Shown here piece by piece: positions 20,351-28,944 of a stretch of 64,000 bases of DNA. The DNA lies in assembly GCF_002836775.1 (NCBI RefSeq), contig NZ_PJAQ01000066.1, positions 620,001-684,000 of the forward strand. The letters run 5' to 3'. The stretch is from Colwellia sp. 12G3. GTDB taxonomy: Bacteria > Pseudomonadota > Gammaproteobacteria > Enterobacterales > Alteromonadaceae. A model generated the notes under the pieces. The model saw only the letters and a program-made list of their open reading frames with translations. It was not told the DNA's origin and ran no database searches. The position numbers were made by a program, and so were the translations under genes. Within the stretch, counting starts at the first letter, position 1. Each line of letters starts with the position of its first letter.

Positions 20351-20998
20351 GTGAATTTTAACTTAAATTACCAAGTAAAAGCATTTTGTACGATGAAGTA
20401 CAAACGTGGTTTTACCTTGATAGAATTACTCATCAGTATATCAATTGTATCAATTTTGTTGGCTGTAGGCTTGCCAAGTTTTACTGATGATTTTGATAAA
20501 AAGAAATTAATTACAGCCTCTGAACAGCTATATAGTCACCTTCAACAAGCTCGAATAGAATCGATTTCTCGTTCTAATAGTATAACCTTGGTTTTTGCTG
20601 GAACAACTACTTGGCAATATGGCTATAGAGAAGGAATACTTGCATGTGATCCAACTAAAACATCACCTACTGCTGATGCTACTGCTTGTATGGTAGTTAT
20701 TAATGATGGTGATGCGATTATCGATGGTTTAAATGGTGGTGTTGATAATGATGATAAAGTGTTAAAGCGCTTTACCAATAGTCAATTTCCGGAAGTCAGC
20801 ATGTCTCGTTCTGGTTTTACTAACGCCGTTAACGCTAATCAAATAACGTTTAACCCTCTGCGAGGCATTTCAGATTCAGGTAAAATTACTTTCTCTTCCG
20901 GTGCTTTTAAATTAAGAGTTGACGTGACTGCTTTGGGTCTGATTAAGGTTTGTGATCCTGATGGATCTGGTGGGTTTCATAATGTATCGAGTTGTTAA
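20351..20998 (+). CDS. GspH/FimT-type minor pseudopilin (cluster A)
   Basis: 215 residues. The prepilin peptidase site is [17 protein letters not shown] with Glu+5, followed by a hydrophobic helix and a GspH/FimT-like globular domain (AAs such as EQLYSHLQQARIESISR). The GTG start gives a leader of about 20 residues; the alternative ATG at 20393 would give 6. First gene of cluster A; minor pilins of this class prime type IV pilus assembly and sit at the tip. The next gene overlaps by one base. Confidence 0.88.
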   Translation: MNFNLNYQVKAFCTMKYKRGFTLIELLISISIVSILLAVGLPSFTDDFDKKKLITASEQLYSHLQQARIESISRSNSITLVFAGTTTWQYGYREGILACDPTKTSPTADATACMVVINDGDAIIDGLNGGVDNDDKVLKRFTNSQFPEVSMSRSGFTNAVNANQITFNPLRGISDSGKITFSSGAFKLRVDVTALGLIKVCDPDGSGGFHNVSSC

Positions 20999-21792
20999 TG
21001 AAAATTAAATTAATAAAGAGTAATCGATCTTTAGGTTTTACCTTAATTGAATTGATGGTCTCCCTTGTTTTGGGGCTTATAGTCATTTCTGGTTTGATCA
21101 GTGTTTATGTTGCCACTGTAGTTAGCAGCAGCGATACTTTAGCTATGAGTAAGGTATCGCAGCAAACGTCAGCGTTAATGAATATTATCACCAATGATGT
21201 CCGACGTGCAGGTTACTGGGGGCAAGGTGTTACACCATTAGCAACTTATATTGATAGAGATGCAGCAACTAACCCTTTTAGTACTAATGCTGTCACTGCA
21301 TTAGGGCTGATTAATAATATTGCGGGAAATGCGCTGATCACTGGCAATGGCGTCGCAACAGGTGAGTGCTTAGTTTATACCTATGATACCGATGAAGATG
21401 GTGTACTTGGTGATGCAGATATTGTGGGTTTTCGACTAAATGGCACTATTGCTCAAATGAGGCGAGTTGGAAATGCGGCTTTAGCAACTCAAGTAAGTTG
21501 TACAGCGGGTACGTGGGAAGACCTTACTGACGGTGATCTTATTTCAGTAGATACCTTAACGTTTAGTTTAGCAAGCTCCGTTTGTATTAATACTAACGAG
21601 CCTGATGGCGTGGGTGCTGATGATGACGTCGAAGCTGATTGTTATACCACTCCTGCTACCGCTGGTAATATAACAGTAGAAACGTTGCAAATAAACATAA
21701 GTATTGAAGCCTCCTTAGTGAGTGATAGTGAAGTTAAGGTGCAAATGAACCAAATTGTTAGGGTAAGGAATGATAGGGTGAGAGTATGGTAA
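20998..21792 (+). CDS. pilW: PilW-type minor pilin (cluster A)
   Basis: 264 residues from the ATG at 20998, whose A is the last base of the previous stop (TAATG), indicating translational coupling. Prepilin site [21 protein letters not shown], then the PilW pattern SALMNIITNDVRRAGYWG. An acidic, Asp-rich insert follows. PilW works with PilV, PilX and FimT in forming the priming complex for type IV pili. Confidence 0.88.
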   Translation: MKIKLIKSNRSLGFTLIELMVSLVLGLIVISGLISVYVATVVSSSDTLAMSKVSQQTSALMNIITNDVRRAGYWGQGVTPLATYIDRDAATNPFSTNAVTALGLINNIAGNALITGNGVATGECLVYTYDTDEDGVLGDADIVGFRLNGTIAQMRRVGNAALATQVSCTAGTWEDLTDGDLISVDTLTFSLASSVCINTNEPDGVGADDDVEADCYTTPATAGNITVETLQINISIEASLVSDSEVKVQMNQIVRVRNDRVRVW

Positions 21793-23054
21793 TTAAATCA
21801 CACCAATATAAAGAGCAGCCTCGTAAAGTAGTAATATTTTCTGGCGGTAAACCTGTTGGTAATCAGCGTGGCGCTATAGTTATCTCGTTATCAATAATCT
21901 TTTTGTTACTAACAACGTTTGTTACCTTATATAGCACTAAGGCTATTTTGTTAGAGCAGAAAATAGTTAATAATCAAACCCGCTCTGCACTTGCCTTTGA
22001 AGCGGCTGAGTTTGGTCTATCAACCGCTGTTCAGTATATTTCTGATGGTATTGATCGAGATGATGATACTAATATAGATCCTATATTTGCTCCTGCTGCG
22101 GCTGTTGCTCCAGCTGTTCTGGGTGTTGGTACCACTAACACCTCGCTGGTAGGTACAGTGGTAGGTAAACAACAAAGTGTTACCGTAACTATTACCGATA
22201 TTACTACGGCGCCTGATACTTTTTTTGCTTTTAGAATTGTCTCTCAAGGTTTTAGTGATGACAGTAGTGCCACTAGAACTATCACCCAAGTAATTAGAGT
22301 GGTTGATGCGCTTCCTAATGTACCAGATAACCCCTTAACTGCGAGGGGCACTGTAGATATTGCTGGCTCTGCTACAGTAATTAATCCTGAGGGAACGAGT
22401 AGTATTTGGAGTGGCGGTGATGTTGAACTCGGCGCTAATAACTCTGTTTCAACTGAGGTTGCTGATCCAAGTGATGCGAATTACCCTTTATGTATGGATA
22501 CTCCTATGAAGTGTAATACAGTAAGCACATCGAATAAAGTGACAGTCGGCTTAGATATCATTGAGCATGATAGTAATTTGGCTAATTTAACAGCAGAGAA
22601 GATGTTTGAAAATTTTTTCGGTATGACACCTGCTGCCTATAAAGCATCAACAGTTACCATGGATTTAGCTGGAGGTTCAGATTTTGGTGCGGCGCATTTA
22701 GCGACGAACGAAGTGATTTGGTATGATGGTGATGCTGATATCAATGGTGGCACGGTTGGATGTACTGTTGCTGTAACGGGTGGAAATATTTGTGATGTAG
22801 CAAATGAAGACCCATCTATTGTTATTATTGATGGTAATGCAGATATGAAAGGTGGCCCTCATTTTTATGGCATCGTTTTTGTTATGGGTAATGTCACTCT
22901 AAGTGGTAATTCTACTGTGCATGGCGCGATGATTGTAGCTGGCGAAAGCAATACTACGGGTAGTTTAAATATTTGGTATAATTCAAGGTTACTAAGTAAC
23001 ACGCGAGATAATGGTGGTTTTTCTGCTGCTTCCGGAGCATGGAAAGATTTTTAA
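21786..23054 (+). CDS. Large PilX-like minor pilin with beta-helix-like C-terminus (cluster A)
   Basis: 422 residues, more than twice the usual PilX length. There is no classical prepilin site; the N-terminus has QRGAIVISLSIIFLLL then LEQKIVNNQTRSALAFEAAEFGL, the PilX_N pattern. From about residue 180 to the end the sequence is rich in Gly, Asn, Val in short repeats (GTVDIAGSATVI, GNADMKGGPHFYG, GNVTLSGNSTVHGAMIVAG), suggesting a right-handed beta-helix as in bactofilin-like or adhesin folds. Overlaps the pilW stop by 7 bases and the following gene's upstream part. Confidence 0.82.
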   Translation: MVIKSHQYKEQPRKVVIFSGGKPVGNQRGAIVISLSIIFLLLTTFVTLYSTKAILLEQKIVNNQTRSALAFEAAEFGLSTAVQYISDGIDRDDDTNIDPIFAPAAAVAPAVLGVGTTNTSLVGTVVGKQQSVTVTITDITTAPDTFFAFRIVSQGFSDDSSATRTITQVIRVVDALPNVPDNPLTARGTVDIAGSATVINPEGTSSIWSGGDVELGANNSVSTEVADPSDANYPLCMDTPMKCNTVSTSNKVTVGLDIIEHDSNLANLTAEKMFENFFGMTPAAYKASTVTMDLAGGSDFGAAHLATNEVIWYDGDADINGGTVGCTVAVTGGNICDVANEDPSIVIIDGNADMKGGPHFYGIVFVMGNVTLSGNSTVHGAMIVAGESNTTGSLNIWYNSRLLSNTRDNGGFSAASGAWKDF

Positions 23055-23068
23055 AGAGGTATCAAGGT

Positions 23069-25132
23069 ATGATAGTTACAAACGATAAACAACGTGGCGT
23101 TGGTTTAATTGAAGTTTTGGTTTCTCTGGTTATTTTGGCGGTAGGTTTATTATCAGTTGCCACGTTACATACGAGTATTATTGGTAATAGTAATGATAAT
23201 AAAGCTAAAAATGAGGCAATAATTATTGCTCAGTCACGTATTGAAGCATTACGTAATTTTAGTAATGGTATCAATACGACAGATGAATTTGAAGCCGCAT
23301 TTGTAGTAGTTGATAAAGGTAACAGCACAAATATTACGGGTATTAATGCCGCTTTTACGCGTACAGAATCTATTGCTGATGCTAACAGTGCCAAAAGTAT
23401 TACTGTTTATGTTAAGTGGAACGACAATCATAGCGATGCTCAAGAAGTATCGATCGATTCCTCAATCGCTTGGCAAAAACCTCGTTCTGTTGGTGATTTA
23501 TCAAGTGAAGCTTCTGAACCGTTAATTCCATCGGCAACGGGTAGAGCGAGGTTAGGTGACGGCACTCTGACCCTAGCAGAGTTGAATGCAGCAATAACCA
23601 CGGGTGCAGCAAAAGCGACGGATGATGGGATGTTCTTATATGATAGTTTAGATGGTCAATATCGTCTTGTTGATAAAGACCGCACTATTGTATTAACCTT
23701 AATCGATGCCTGTGATTTAGCGGGTGGAAACTGTACAGATTTTGTTAAAATTTCAGGTCGAGTATATATAGATAATGCTACGCAGAGCAGTTTAACTACG
23801 GGAGATGTGTTTATTCAAGCATCGGATGCTGCTTTTTGTCAGCAGTATTATTTAGATAGCGATGGTAACGCTCAAGAGTTACTTCCCGTTGCGAATAGTG
23901 ATATGAAAACACCAAACAATGATTATACTTATTACAATTACACTTGTTATTTAGGCGGTGGGTGGCATGGCAATATAGGTATTATTTTAAGTGGTGGCAT
24001 CACACAAAAGGATAAAGTTTGTCAAGGAGACCCAACCTCTTTGGACGCTTTTGCTGATCCCGTAATAGCAGCACGACGTGTATACCGAGGAATGCTGCAC
24101 AAGGAAGATGGAAATGGCGATATTATAGTTGATGCTAATCAGCAGCCTATTTATTATTCGATTGGTGTTGCAGATGCCTTAGTATTACCTGCTGCTGGTG
24201 ATGCGGGTCATGATTTTATTATTAGCTCCCTTAATATAAATGACACAGAGGGGTTTAAATGTAAGTCGGAAGGTATTATGGTACGTGACGATAGTTATTA
24301 TAGCCGTGCTGACCTAGAATATAATACTCCGCCAGGTACTACGCCAGGTAAACTGTTCGAAGGCATCCCGACCGACTTTTTTTGTTTAAATCAAAACGCT
24401 GACTATATTGACAGCTTTGATGATACTGTGTTTTCAATGGATGCTAGTTGCCCATTTGATCCAAGCGATCCGCCATCTATACGTCACGTTATCTCAGGAA
24501 AAGTGTTAGTAAATACTGACCTTTCTATTGATAGTGACATAGCAGCCATAACGGTTAATACCTCTGATGGTAGCGGTAATTGTGTTATTGCAGCATTCAC
24601 TAAACCGAGTAGCACTCAGTACTCTCTATCGTATAAATGTGATGTATATGATTGGGGAACTGGATGGGATGGTTATATTCAATTAAATACTGATTATAGT
24701 ATTATGGCTTGTGACCATTATAGGGAAGCATATAACACCATTACTAATGATATTAGTGCAGGTGATAATATCTGTAATATCGGTGATGTATTAACAGTTA
24801 CTGGTGCTGTTGTTGTTAATGGTACTAAAGTTTTAACTAGCGCAACAACAGATGATAATGGTGGGCAATGTGTAGTAGCAAGTGATGGGGCTAGTTATGC
24901 CTGTAATAGCGATTTGTTAGCCACAGGTGTGCAGTGGTCAGGTAGATTAACTTTTCAAACTAATGGCAGTAAACTTTGTATTAGCGATCCTGTATTACCG
25001 GTTGGCTCGGTAGGAACATTTGCAATAGTCGATGGTGCTTCTAGTACAGCCTGGATTGACTTAATGAACGTCGATAAAGGTAATTTAGTACTAGCATTGG
25101 AAGTTATTCAAAATAATGGTAATTGTCCTTAA
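23069..25132 (+). CDS. PilV-type minor pilin with large repeat ectodomain (cluster A)
   Basis: 687 residues from the ATG at 23069, which has AAAGAGG at good spacing; an upstream ATG at 23039 overlaps the previous gene. Residues 10-150 are a normal PilV: QRG|VGLIEVLVSLVILAVGLLS, and AIIIAQSRIEALRNF. After this come about 540 residues not seen in ordinary PilV. At least three related modules can be picked out (about 226-318, 473-548, 574-637), each with a strand like ISGRVYI / ISGKVLV / VTGAVVV, a Cys, an aromatic-Gly patch (GGGWHGNIG, GTGWDGYIQ, VQWSGRLTF) and a closing Cys. It probably acts as the tip adhesin of this cluster (inference), since cluster A has no PilY1. Confidence 0.82.
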   Translation: MIVTNDKQRGVGLIEVLVSLVILAVGLLSVATLHTSIIGNSNDNKAKNEAIIIAQSRIEALRNFSNGINTTDEFEAAFVVVDKGNSTNITGINAAFTRTESIADANSAKSITVYVKWNDNHSDAQEVSIDSSIAWQKPRSVGDLSSEASEPLIPSATGRARLGDGTLTLAELNAAITTGAAKATDDGMFLYDSLDGQYRLVDKDRTIVLTLIDACDLAGGNCTDFVKISGRVYIDNATQSSLTTGDVFIQASDAAFCQQYYLDSDGNAQELLPVANSDMKTPNNDYTYYNYTCYLGGGWHGNIGIILSGGITQKDKVCQGDPTSLDAFADPVIAARRVYRGMLHKEDGNGDIIVDANQQPIYYSIGVADALVLPAAGDAGHDFIISSLNINDTEGFKCKSEGIMVRDDSYYSRADLEYNTPPGTTPGKLFEGIPTDFFCLNQNADYIDSFDDTVFSMDASCPFDPSDPPSIRHVISGKVLVNTDLSIDSDIAAITVNTSDGSGNCVIAAFTKPSSTQYSLSYKCDVYDWGTGWDGYIQLNTDYSIMACDHYREAYNTITNDISAGDNICNIGDVLTVTGAVVVNGTKVLTSATTDDNGGQCVVASDGASYACNSDLLATGVQWSGRLTFQTNGSKLCISDPVLPVGSVGTFAIVDGASSTAWIDLMNVDKGNLVLALEVIQNNGNCP

Positions 25133-25154
25133 TTAAATTAGTGGGAGTAGGTGA

Positions 25155-25577
25155 TTGAAAAACAAAGGTTTTACTTTGATAGAGGTAATGATAGTTGTTG
25201 CTATTGTCGGTATTTTAGCCGCTATAGCCTTGCCTTCTTTTCAAGACTCAATGCGGGCAGCAAAACGCTCAGATGCAATATCGGCATCTTTATCACTACA
25301 ACTTGCCCAGGCTAAGTTTAGGGGGAATTGTTCGCTTTACGCTGATACTTTAGCTGGAGCAAGTAATAATTGTGCTACCCAAACTATTAAACATGCTTCA
25401 GCAAGTTCAGATGGTTACTATGTGTTAACGCTTTCTGGGGTTACGGGAAATGCGTTTGTAATTACAGCAACAGCACAAGGGGCTCAAGCTTATGACACAG
25501 TCTGTAAATTCATGGTAATTACTACGAATGCTAGTAACCCTGATGGTTTAAAAACACCTGCAATTTGTTGGGACTAG
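25155..25577 (+). CDS. PilE-type pilin (cluster A)
   Basis: 140 residues from a TTG start at 25155 (an in-frame stop lies directly upstream, GGGAGTAGG is the ribosome site). Leader of about 4 residues, then [31 protein letters not shown], a typical type IVa pilin N-terminus. The globular part is short with cysteines (NCSLYADT...NNCATQ, TVCKFMV, AICWD) that may form two disulfides. Last gene of cluster A. Confidence 0.88.
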   Translation: MKNKGFTLIEVMIVVAIVGILAAIALPSFQDSMRAAKRSDAISASLSLQLAQAKFRGNCSLYADTLAGASNNCATQTIKHASASSDGYYVLTLSGVTGNAFVITATAQGAQAYDTVCKFMVITTNASNPDGLKTPAICWD

Positions 25578-25724
25578 CTGACATGCTTAGTTTTTATTGT
25601 TTTTAAATAAAATTAAGAATAACAGGATTTATAATATACTTGCTGAATCTCGACAGTGCTATATAGCGTATTAAATTAACGATATATAGCATCGATTCTG
25701 GAACTATATTTTTAAAGCTCACCA

Positions 25725-25809
25725 CTAAATTCTGCTAGGGCTGATATATTCAATGGAATATATCAGCCCTAGCACTTCAATTCCCCGTGAAATCCTGCAC
25801 TTTGAATGG
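25725..25809 (-). pseudogene. Decayed 3' end of pheA
   Basis: Read on the minus strand this gives VLGLIYSIEYISPS, matching the PheA C-terminus VLGCYPIEHISPT. In the DNA, AGGGCTGATATATTCAATGG (25737-25756) aligns with AGGACTGATATGTTCAATAG in pheA with only A/G transitions as differences, and similarity continues weakly to 25809. The reading frame is broken upstream. The segment also folds into a perfect 18-bp hairpin (25734-25773) that may now end cluster A transcripts. Short, so homology is likely but not proven. Confidence 0.5.
25734..25773. terminator. Perfect 18-bp hairpin after cluster A
   Basis: Stem GCTAGGGCTGATATATTC / GAATATATCAGCCCTAGC with a 4-base loop. No T-run follows, so termination is uncertain. 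Confidence 0.45.
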
Positions 25810-25914
25810 TATATGTATATCATCTTTAGCTATGCCTATTCGCTTAATGGTTATATTTAACAGCCTTAAGCAACGTTGCCGATCTCTTTTATACTCAGAA
25901 TTGTCCCAAGTCAT

Positions 25915-26178
25915 AATTCATTTGCTAGTGTAAATAAAGCCATTACAGGATTATCCAGTAAAATAGGTGTAACCTCATATTTAATTGATACCGATGCAGA
26001 TATTGAAATTGACTGGGTAAAGGTGTCAACAAAGTAGCGGTAAACGCAGGATTTTCAGTACCAGTAGTGTTAATAAAATAAATATTTGAAGTTATAAAAA
26101 CCCTGGAGTTCATCAGGTTATAGAGTATACAGGCAAAGAAGAGAGCATCGTATTTGCAATTTAATTGAATTGCGCTAG
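25915..26178 (+). pseudogene. Decayed 3' end of ispH
   Basis: Translates as [21 protein letters not shown] and, after a one-base deletion, VNKVAVNAGFSVPVVLIK, matching the last third of IspH ([21 protein letters not shown]...). In-frame stops and a frameshift make it non-functional. The stop-codon region GAATTGCGCTAGTCTTAATT is identical to that of intact ispH. Confidence 0.9.
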
Positions 26179-26515
26179 TCTTAATTCATCAGAAAAATTT
26201 AAATAATCTGTTACGTTAACACCCTATAGCAAAGGGAATAAGCATGGTGTTAATGTACAGTTTACAGTTGTCGGTTTAGTTGTATTGTCCGCATTTGTTT
26301 TATGCTAACTATATAATTCTTAGGGTTTTAGTAGGTTGTTTTTTTCTAAAATCGTCGGTAGTCGCTGTATACATAAAAAATAATGATAACGTGTTAAAAG
26401 TTTACTCTTAGTGAGTTGTGCTGCTTATGCATATAAAGAGACTTATTTGTTTCTAACTATATACTCAGTATAACTAATGATAACCATGGAACGGTAGGGT
26501 AGTTAAATTATGTTA
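25915..26515 (+). repeat. Long direct repeat, copy B
   Basis: Diverged copy of 19611-20127, including the conserved TTAACACC/GGTGTTAA hairpin (26217-26253) and the TAACCATGGAA...GGTAGGGTAGT block. It precedes pilus cluster B exactly as copy A precedes cluster A. The rest of the gap between 25578 and 26719 has no intact gene. Confidence 0.85.
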
Positions 26516-26719
26516 GTCAAACAATTGTTAGTTTATTCTTTGTTACCCCTCTATTTATCCCTCTATTTACATCGAAGGTAGGGCATTCCCTGCTAATTTT
26601 CAGACCTCTTTCTTAATTTTAAATCGTCAATAAGCTTTCTCATTCATTGCGTTTTTAGAAATTAAGCGTCCTGTCTTCACTTTTAGATAAGTGAACAATT
26701 AACCAATGGACTACTTTTT

Positions 26720-27295
26720 ATGTGTAACTTAAACAACAAGCTCTTTTCTTTTAATACCCAGCAAGGGATGACATTTATTGAAGTTATCGTTGCCTTCGTT
26801 ATCATTGTTACTGGGATTTTAGGGGCTGTTGCCATGCAAGCCACAGCCAAGCAGGGTAGTTTTGATGCTATGCAGCGTTCACTTGCTTCAAGCTTGGCGC
26901 AGGATATTGTTGCTAGAATGAGAGCGCATGCACCTTCTTTAAATCCAAATTTAGCTTTAATTACTTATGCACGAACCGATTATGGTGCAGGGTTAGATGC
27001 TGTTCCGACAAATAGATGCTCCGGAGTCACTACCTGCACAGCTGCAGAGATGGCGGCTAATGATATATTTGAATGGGAACGGGCTCTAATGGGAGCTGAT
27101 ACCACTGCGGGTGCAACAAATGTTGGCGGTTTAGTTGGCGGCAGAGGCTGTATTACACAAAATGGTAATGCTTACACAGTCGTTGTAAGTTGGCAGGGGA
27201 GAACAGAGACAGTTGATGCTGGAACTGGTGATGACGCTTGTGGGATAAACGGAAGAAAGCGACGCCAAGTTGTTGTCCAAGCTTTTATTTTTTAG
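26720..27295 (+). CDS. pilV: PilV-type minor pilin (cluster B)
   Basis: 191 residues, normal PilV size. Prepilin site QQG|MTFIEVIVAFVIIVTGILG, then the PilV pattern QRSLASSLAQDIVARMRAH. Four cysteines in the globular part. First gene of cluster B; its stop is followed immediately by the pilW gene. Confidence 0.9.
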   Translation: MCNLNNKLFSFNTQQGMTFIEVIVAFVIIVTGILGAVAMQATAKQGSFDAMQRSLASSLAQDIVARMRAHAPSLNPNLALITYARTDYGAGLDAVPTNRCSGVTTCTAAEMAANDIFEWERALMGADTTAGATNVGGLVGGRGCITQNGNAYTVVVSWQGRTETVDAGTGDDACGINGRKRRQVVVQAFIF

Positions 27296-27307
27296 ATGAG
27301 GGTGTTA

Positions 27308-28321
27308 ATGAATAATTCTAATCAAATATACAAACCAATATCAAAGCGAACGAAGGCAAGCAAGTCTTTAAAAGGCTTTACTTTGGTAGAGTTAATGATT
27401 TCATTGGCTATCGGCTTAATATTATTCTCTGGTGTAATGAGTATCTTTGTAGGTATGAGAACAACAACTGCAGAAACCTCAAGCTATGGAGAACTCCAAG
27501 AAAATGGCCGCTTTGCTATAAGCGTGTTAACTGATGATTTATTAAATCAAAACCTTTGGGGGGATTATCCTGGTACTTTTGGAATAGCCAATTTAACTAA
27601 GATTCCAGCAGCTCCAGGCAATGATTGTGTCGGGGGAGGTGTTAATAATGCAACATTCCCGTTAGCCGTAGGTCACTTTAGAACGCTTTGGGGACAAACA
27701 CTTACGGCTGCTCAACCAAATCCACTTGGTTGCTTTCCAACAAGAAGTAAAATTAGCGTTGGATCTGACGTTATTCAAATAAAGCGAGTGATTGCAAACC
27801 CCTTAACCGTACTAAGTGCGGGTAATTATTATTTAACAACTAATACTGTTACTGGGGGGATATTCCCATTTGGCGGTGCAACCCCTGTACTCGATAATGC
27901 TCGTACGTGGAAATATCAGCATCATGTTTACTATGTCAGAGATGAAACTGTTGGTAATAATGTAGTGCCCGTGCTAATGCAAGGTCGCCTTGCTAATTTC
28001 AGAATGGGCTTCGCTCCTGTTGTTGATGGTATTGAAGTAATTCGGTTTATGTATGGTATAGGTCCTGAATCAACAGGAGTTGTTTCTCGATTTGTCTCTG
28101 CATCTACTATGGATGAGGTCTTATGGGATAATGCTGTAGGCACACGAATTTTGGCGGTCAAGATATATGTCTTAGCGCGCAGTATTTTTCCTGATAATAA
28201 ATATCAAAATACCAATACCTATCAGCTTGGTAATTTGGCGTTGCCCGTAAATGATAATTTTCGCCGTTTGCTCTTTAGTTCGACGGTAACCTTATATAAT
28301 GCGAGTGTTGACTCATGGTAA
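27308..28321 (+). CDS. pilW: PilW-type minor pilin (cluster B)
   Basis: 337 residues from the ATG at 27308, preceded by GAGGGTG; an ATG at 27296 directly after the pilV stop is also open. Prepilin site KG|FTLVELMISLAIGLILFSG, then GELQENGRFAISVLTDDLLNQNLWG, the PilW signature, and a long globular domain. Longer than the cluster A PilW and clearly diverged from it. Confidence 0.9.
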   Translation: MNNSNQIYKPISKRTKASKSLKGFTLVELMISLAIGLILFSGVMSIFVGMRTTTAETSSYGELQENGRFAISVLTDDLLNQNLWGDYPGTFGIANLTKIPAAPGNDCVGGGVNNATFPLAVGHFRTLWGQTLTAAQPNPLGCFPTRSKISVGSDVIQIKRVIANPLTVLSAGNYYLTTNTVTGGIFPFGGATPVLDNARTWKYQHHVYYVRDETVGNNVVPVLMQGRLANFRMGFAPVVDGIEVIRFMYGIGPESTGVVSRFVSASTMDEVLWDNAVGTRILAVKIYVLARSIFPDNKYQNTNTYQLGNLALPVNDNFRRLLFSSTVTLYNASVDSW

Positions 28322-28866
28322 AAACTAACAACATCAAAAGGCAGATTAATCAATCCCCTCATGGTTTAAGTCAAAGAGGAAATACACAGCGTGGTGTTGT
28401 GTTGGTAATCTCATTGGTGTTTCTTGTGGCGTTAACCGCAGTAGCAACTGCATTGATGTTAAATACTACTATTGATATGAAAATGTCAGGAGCAAGCGAG
28501 TCAAAAGTTGTTGCTAATGAAGAGGCTTTTGGCGCAACCAATGAACTTATATTTCGTCAAATCAAACCAGCGCATGGTGAAAGAAACAATTTTGTTTTAC
28601 CTATTGTTACCTTTGCAAATAGTAATATAAATGTATTACCTGCTTTAGTGCAGAGTAATATTCACAATGATGTTACTTCAGCAACAATCGGCTTAGGGAA
28701 TAATGACTTTGTGTTAGAGACCGATTGCCCTCATTCGAGATCGGCCTCTTCAACTCAGGTGTTTAGTTGTAACGTACTTAGAGTGCAAGTAAGAAAAGAA
28801 TATGGGCGAAAAAAAAATAGTACAGTCCAAGTTAATGCGGGGGTCGTTCAGCAATTATTGCGATGA
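28315..28866 (+). CDS. pilX: PilX-type minor pilin (cluster B)
   Basis: 183 residues, usual PilX length. N-terminus QRGVVLVISLVFLVALTAVATALMLNT lacks the Glu+5 of classical pilins, as is normal for PilX; MKMSGASESKVVANEEAFGA follows. It starts inside the pilW stop region (7-base overlap). Works with PilY1 and the other minor pilins at the pilus tip. Confidence 0.88.
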   Translation: MVKTNNIKRQINQSPHGLSQRGNTQRGVVLVISLVFLVALTAVATALMLNTTIDMKMSGASESKVVANEEAFGATNELIFRQIKPAHGERNNFVLPIVTFANSNINVLPALVQSNIHNDVTSATIGLGNNDFVLETDCPHSRSASSTQVFSCNVLRVQVRKEYGRKKNSTVQVNAGVVQQLLR

Positions 28867-28944
28867 TATTGCAATTATTTAGTAATTGTTTAGTAATTGT
28901 TTAGTAATAGTACAGGGATGTATAGAGATATATAAGGATGTAAA

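Noticed and set aside
20128-20361. Open frame of 77 codons between ispH and fimT
   Set aside because: It overlaps the fimT start, has no ribosome site and its composition (Phe/Ser/Leu/Asn) looks like translated AT-rich DNA. The corresponding frame in the second repeat copy stops after 23 codons with unrelated sequence.
22020-22289. Open frame antisense inside the large pilX gene
   Set aside because: Ser/Asn/Arg-rich translation of the opposite strand of a repetitive gene; no start context.
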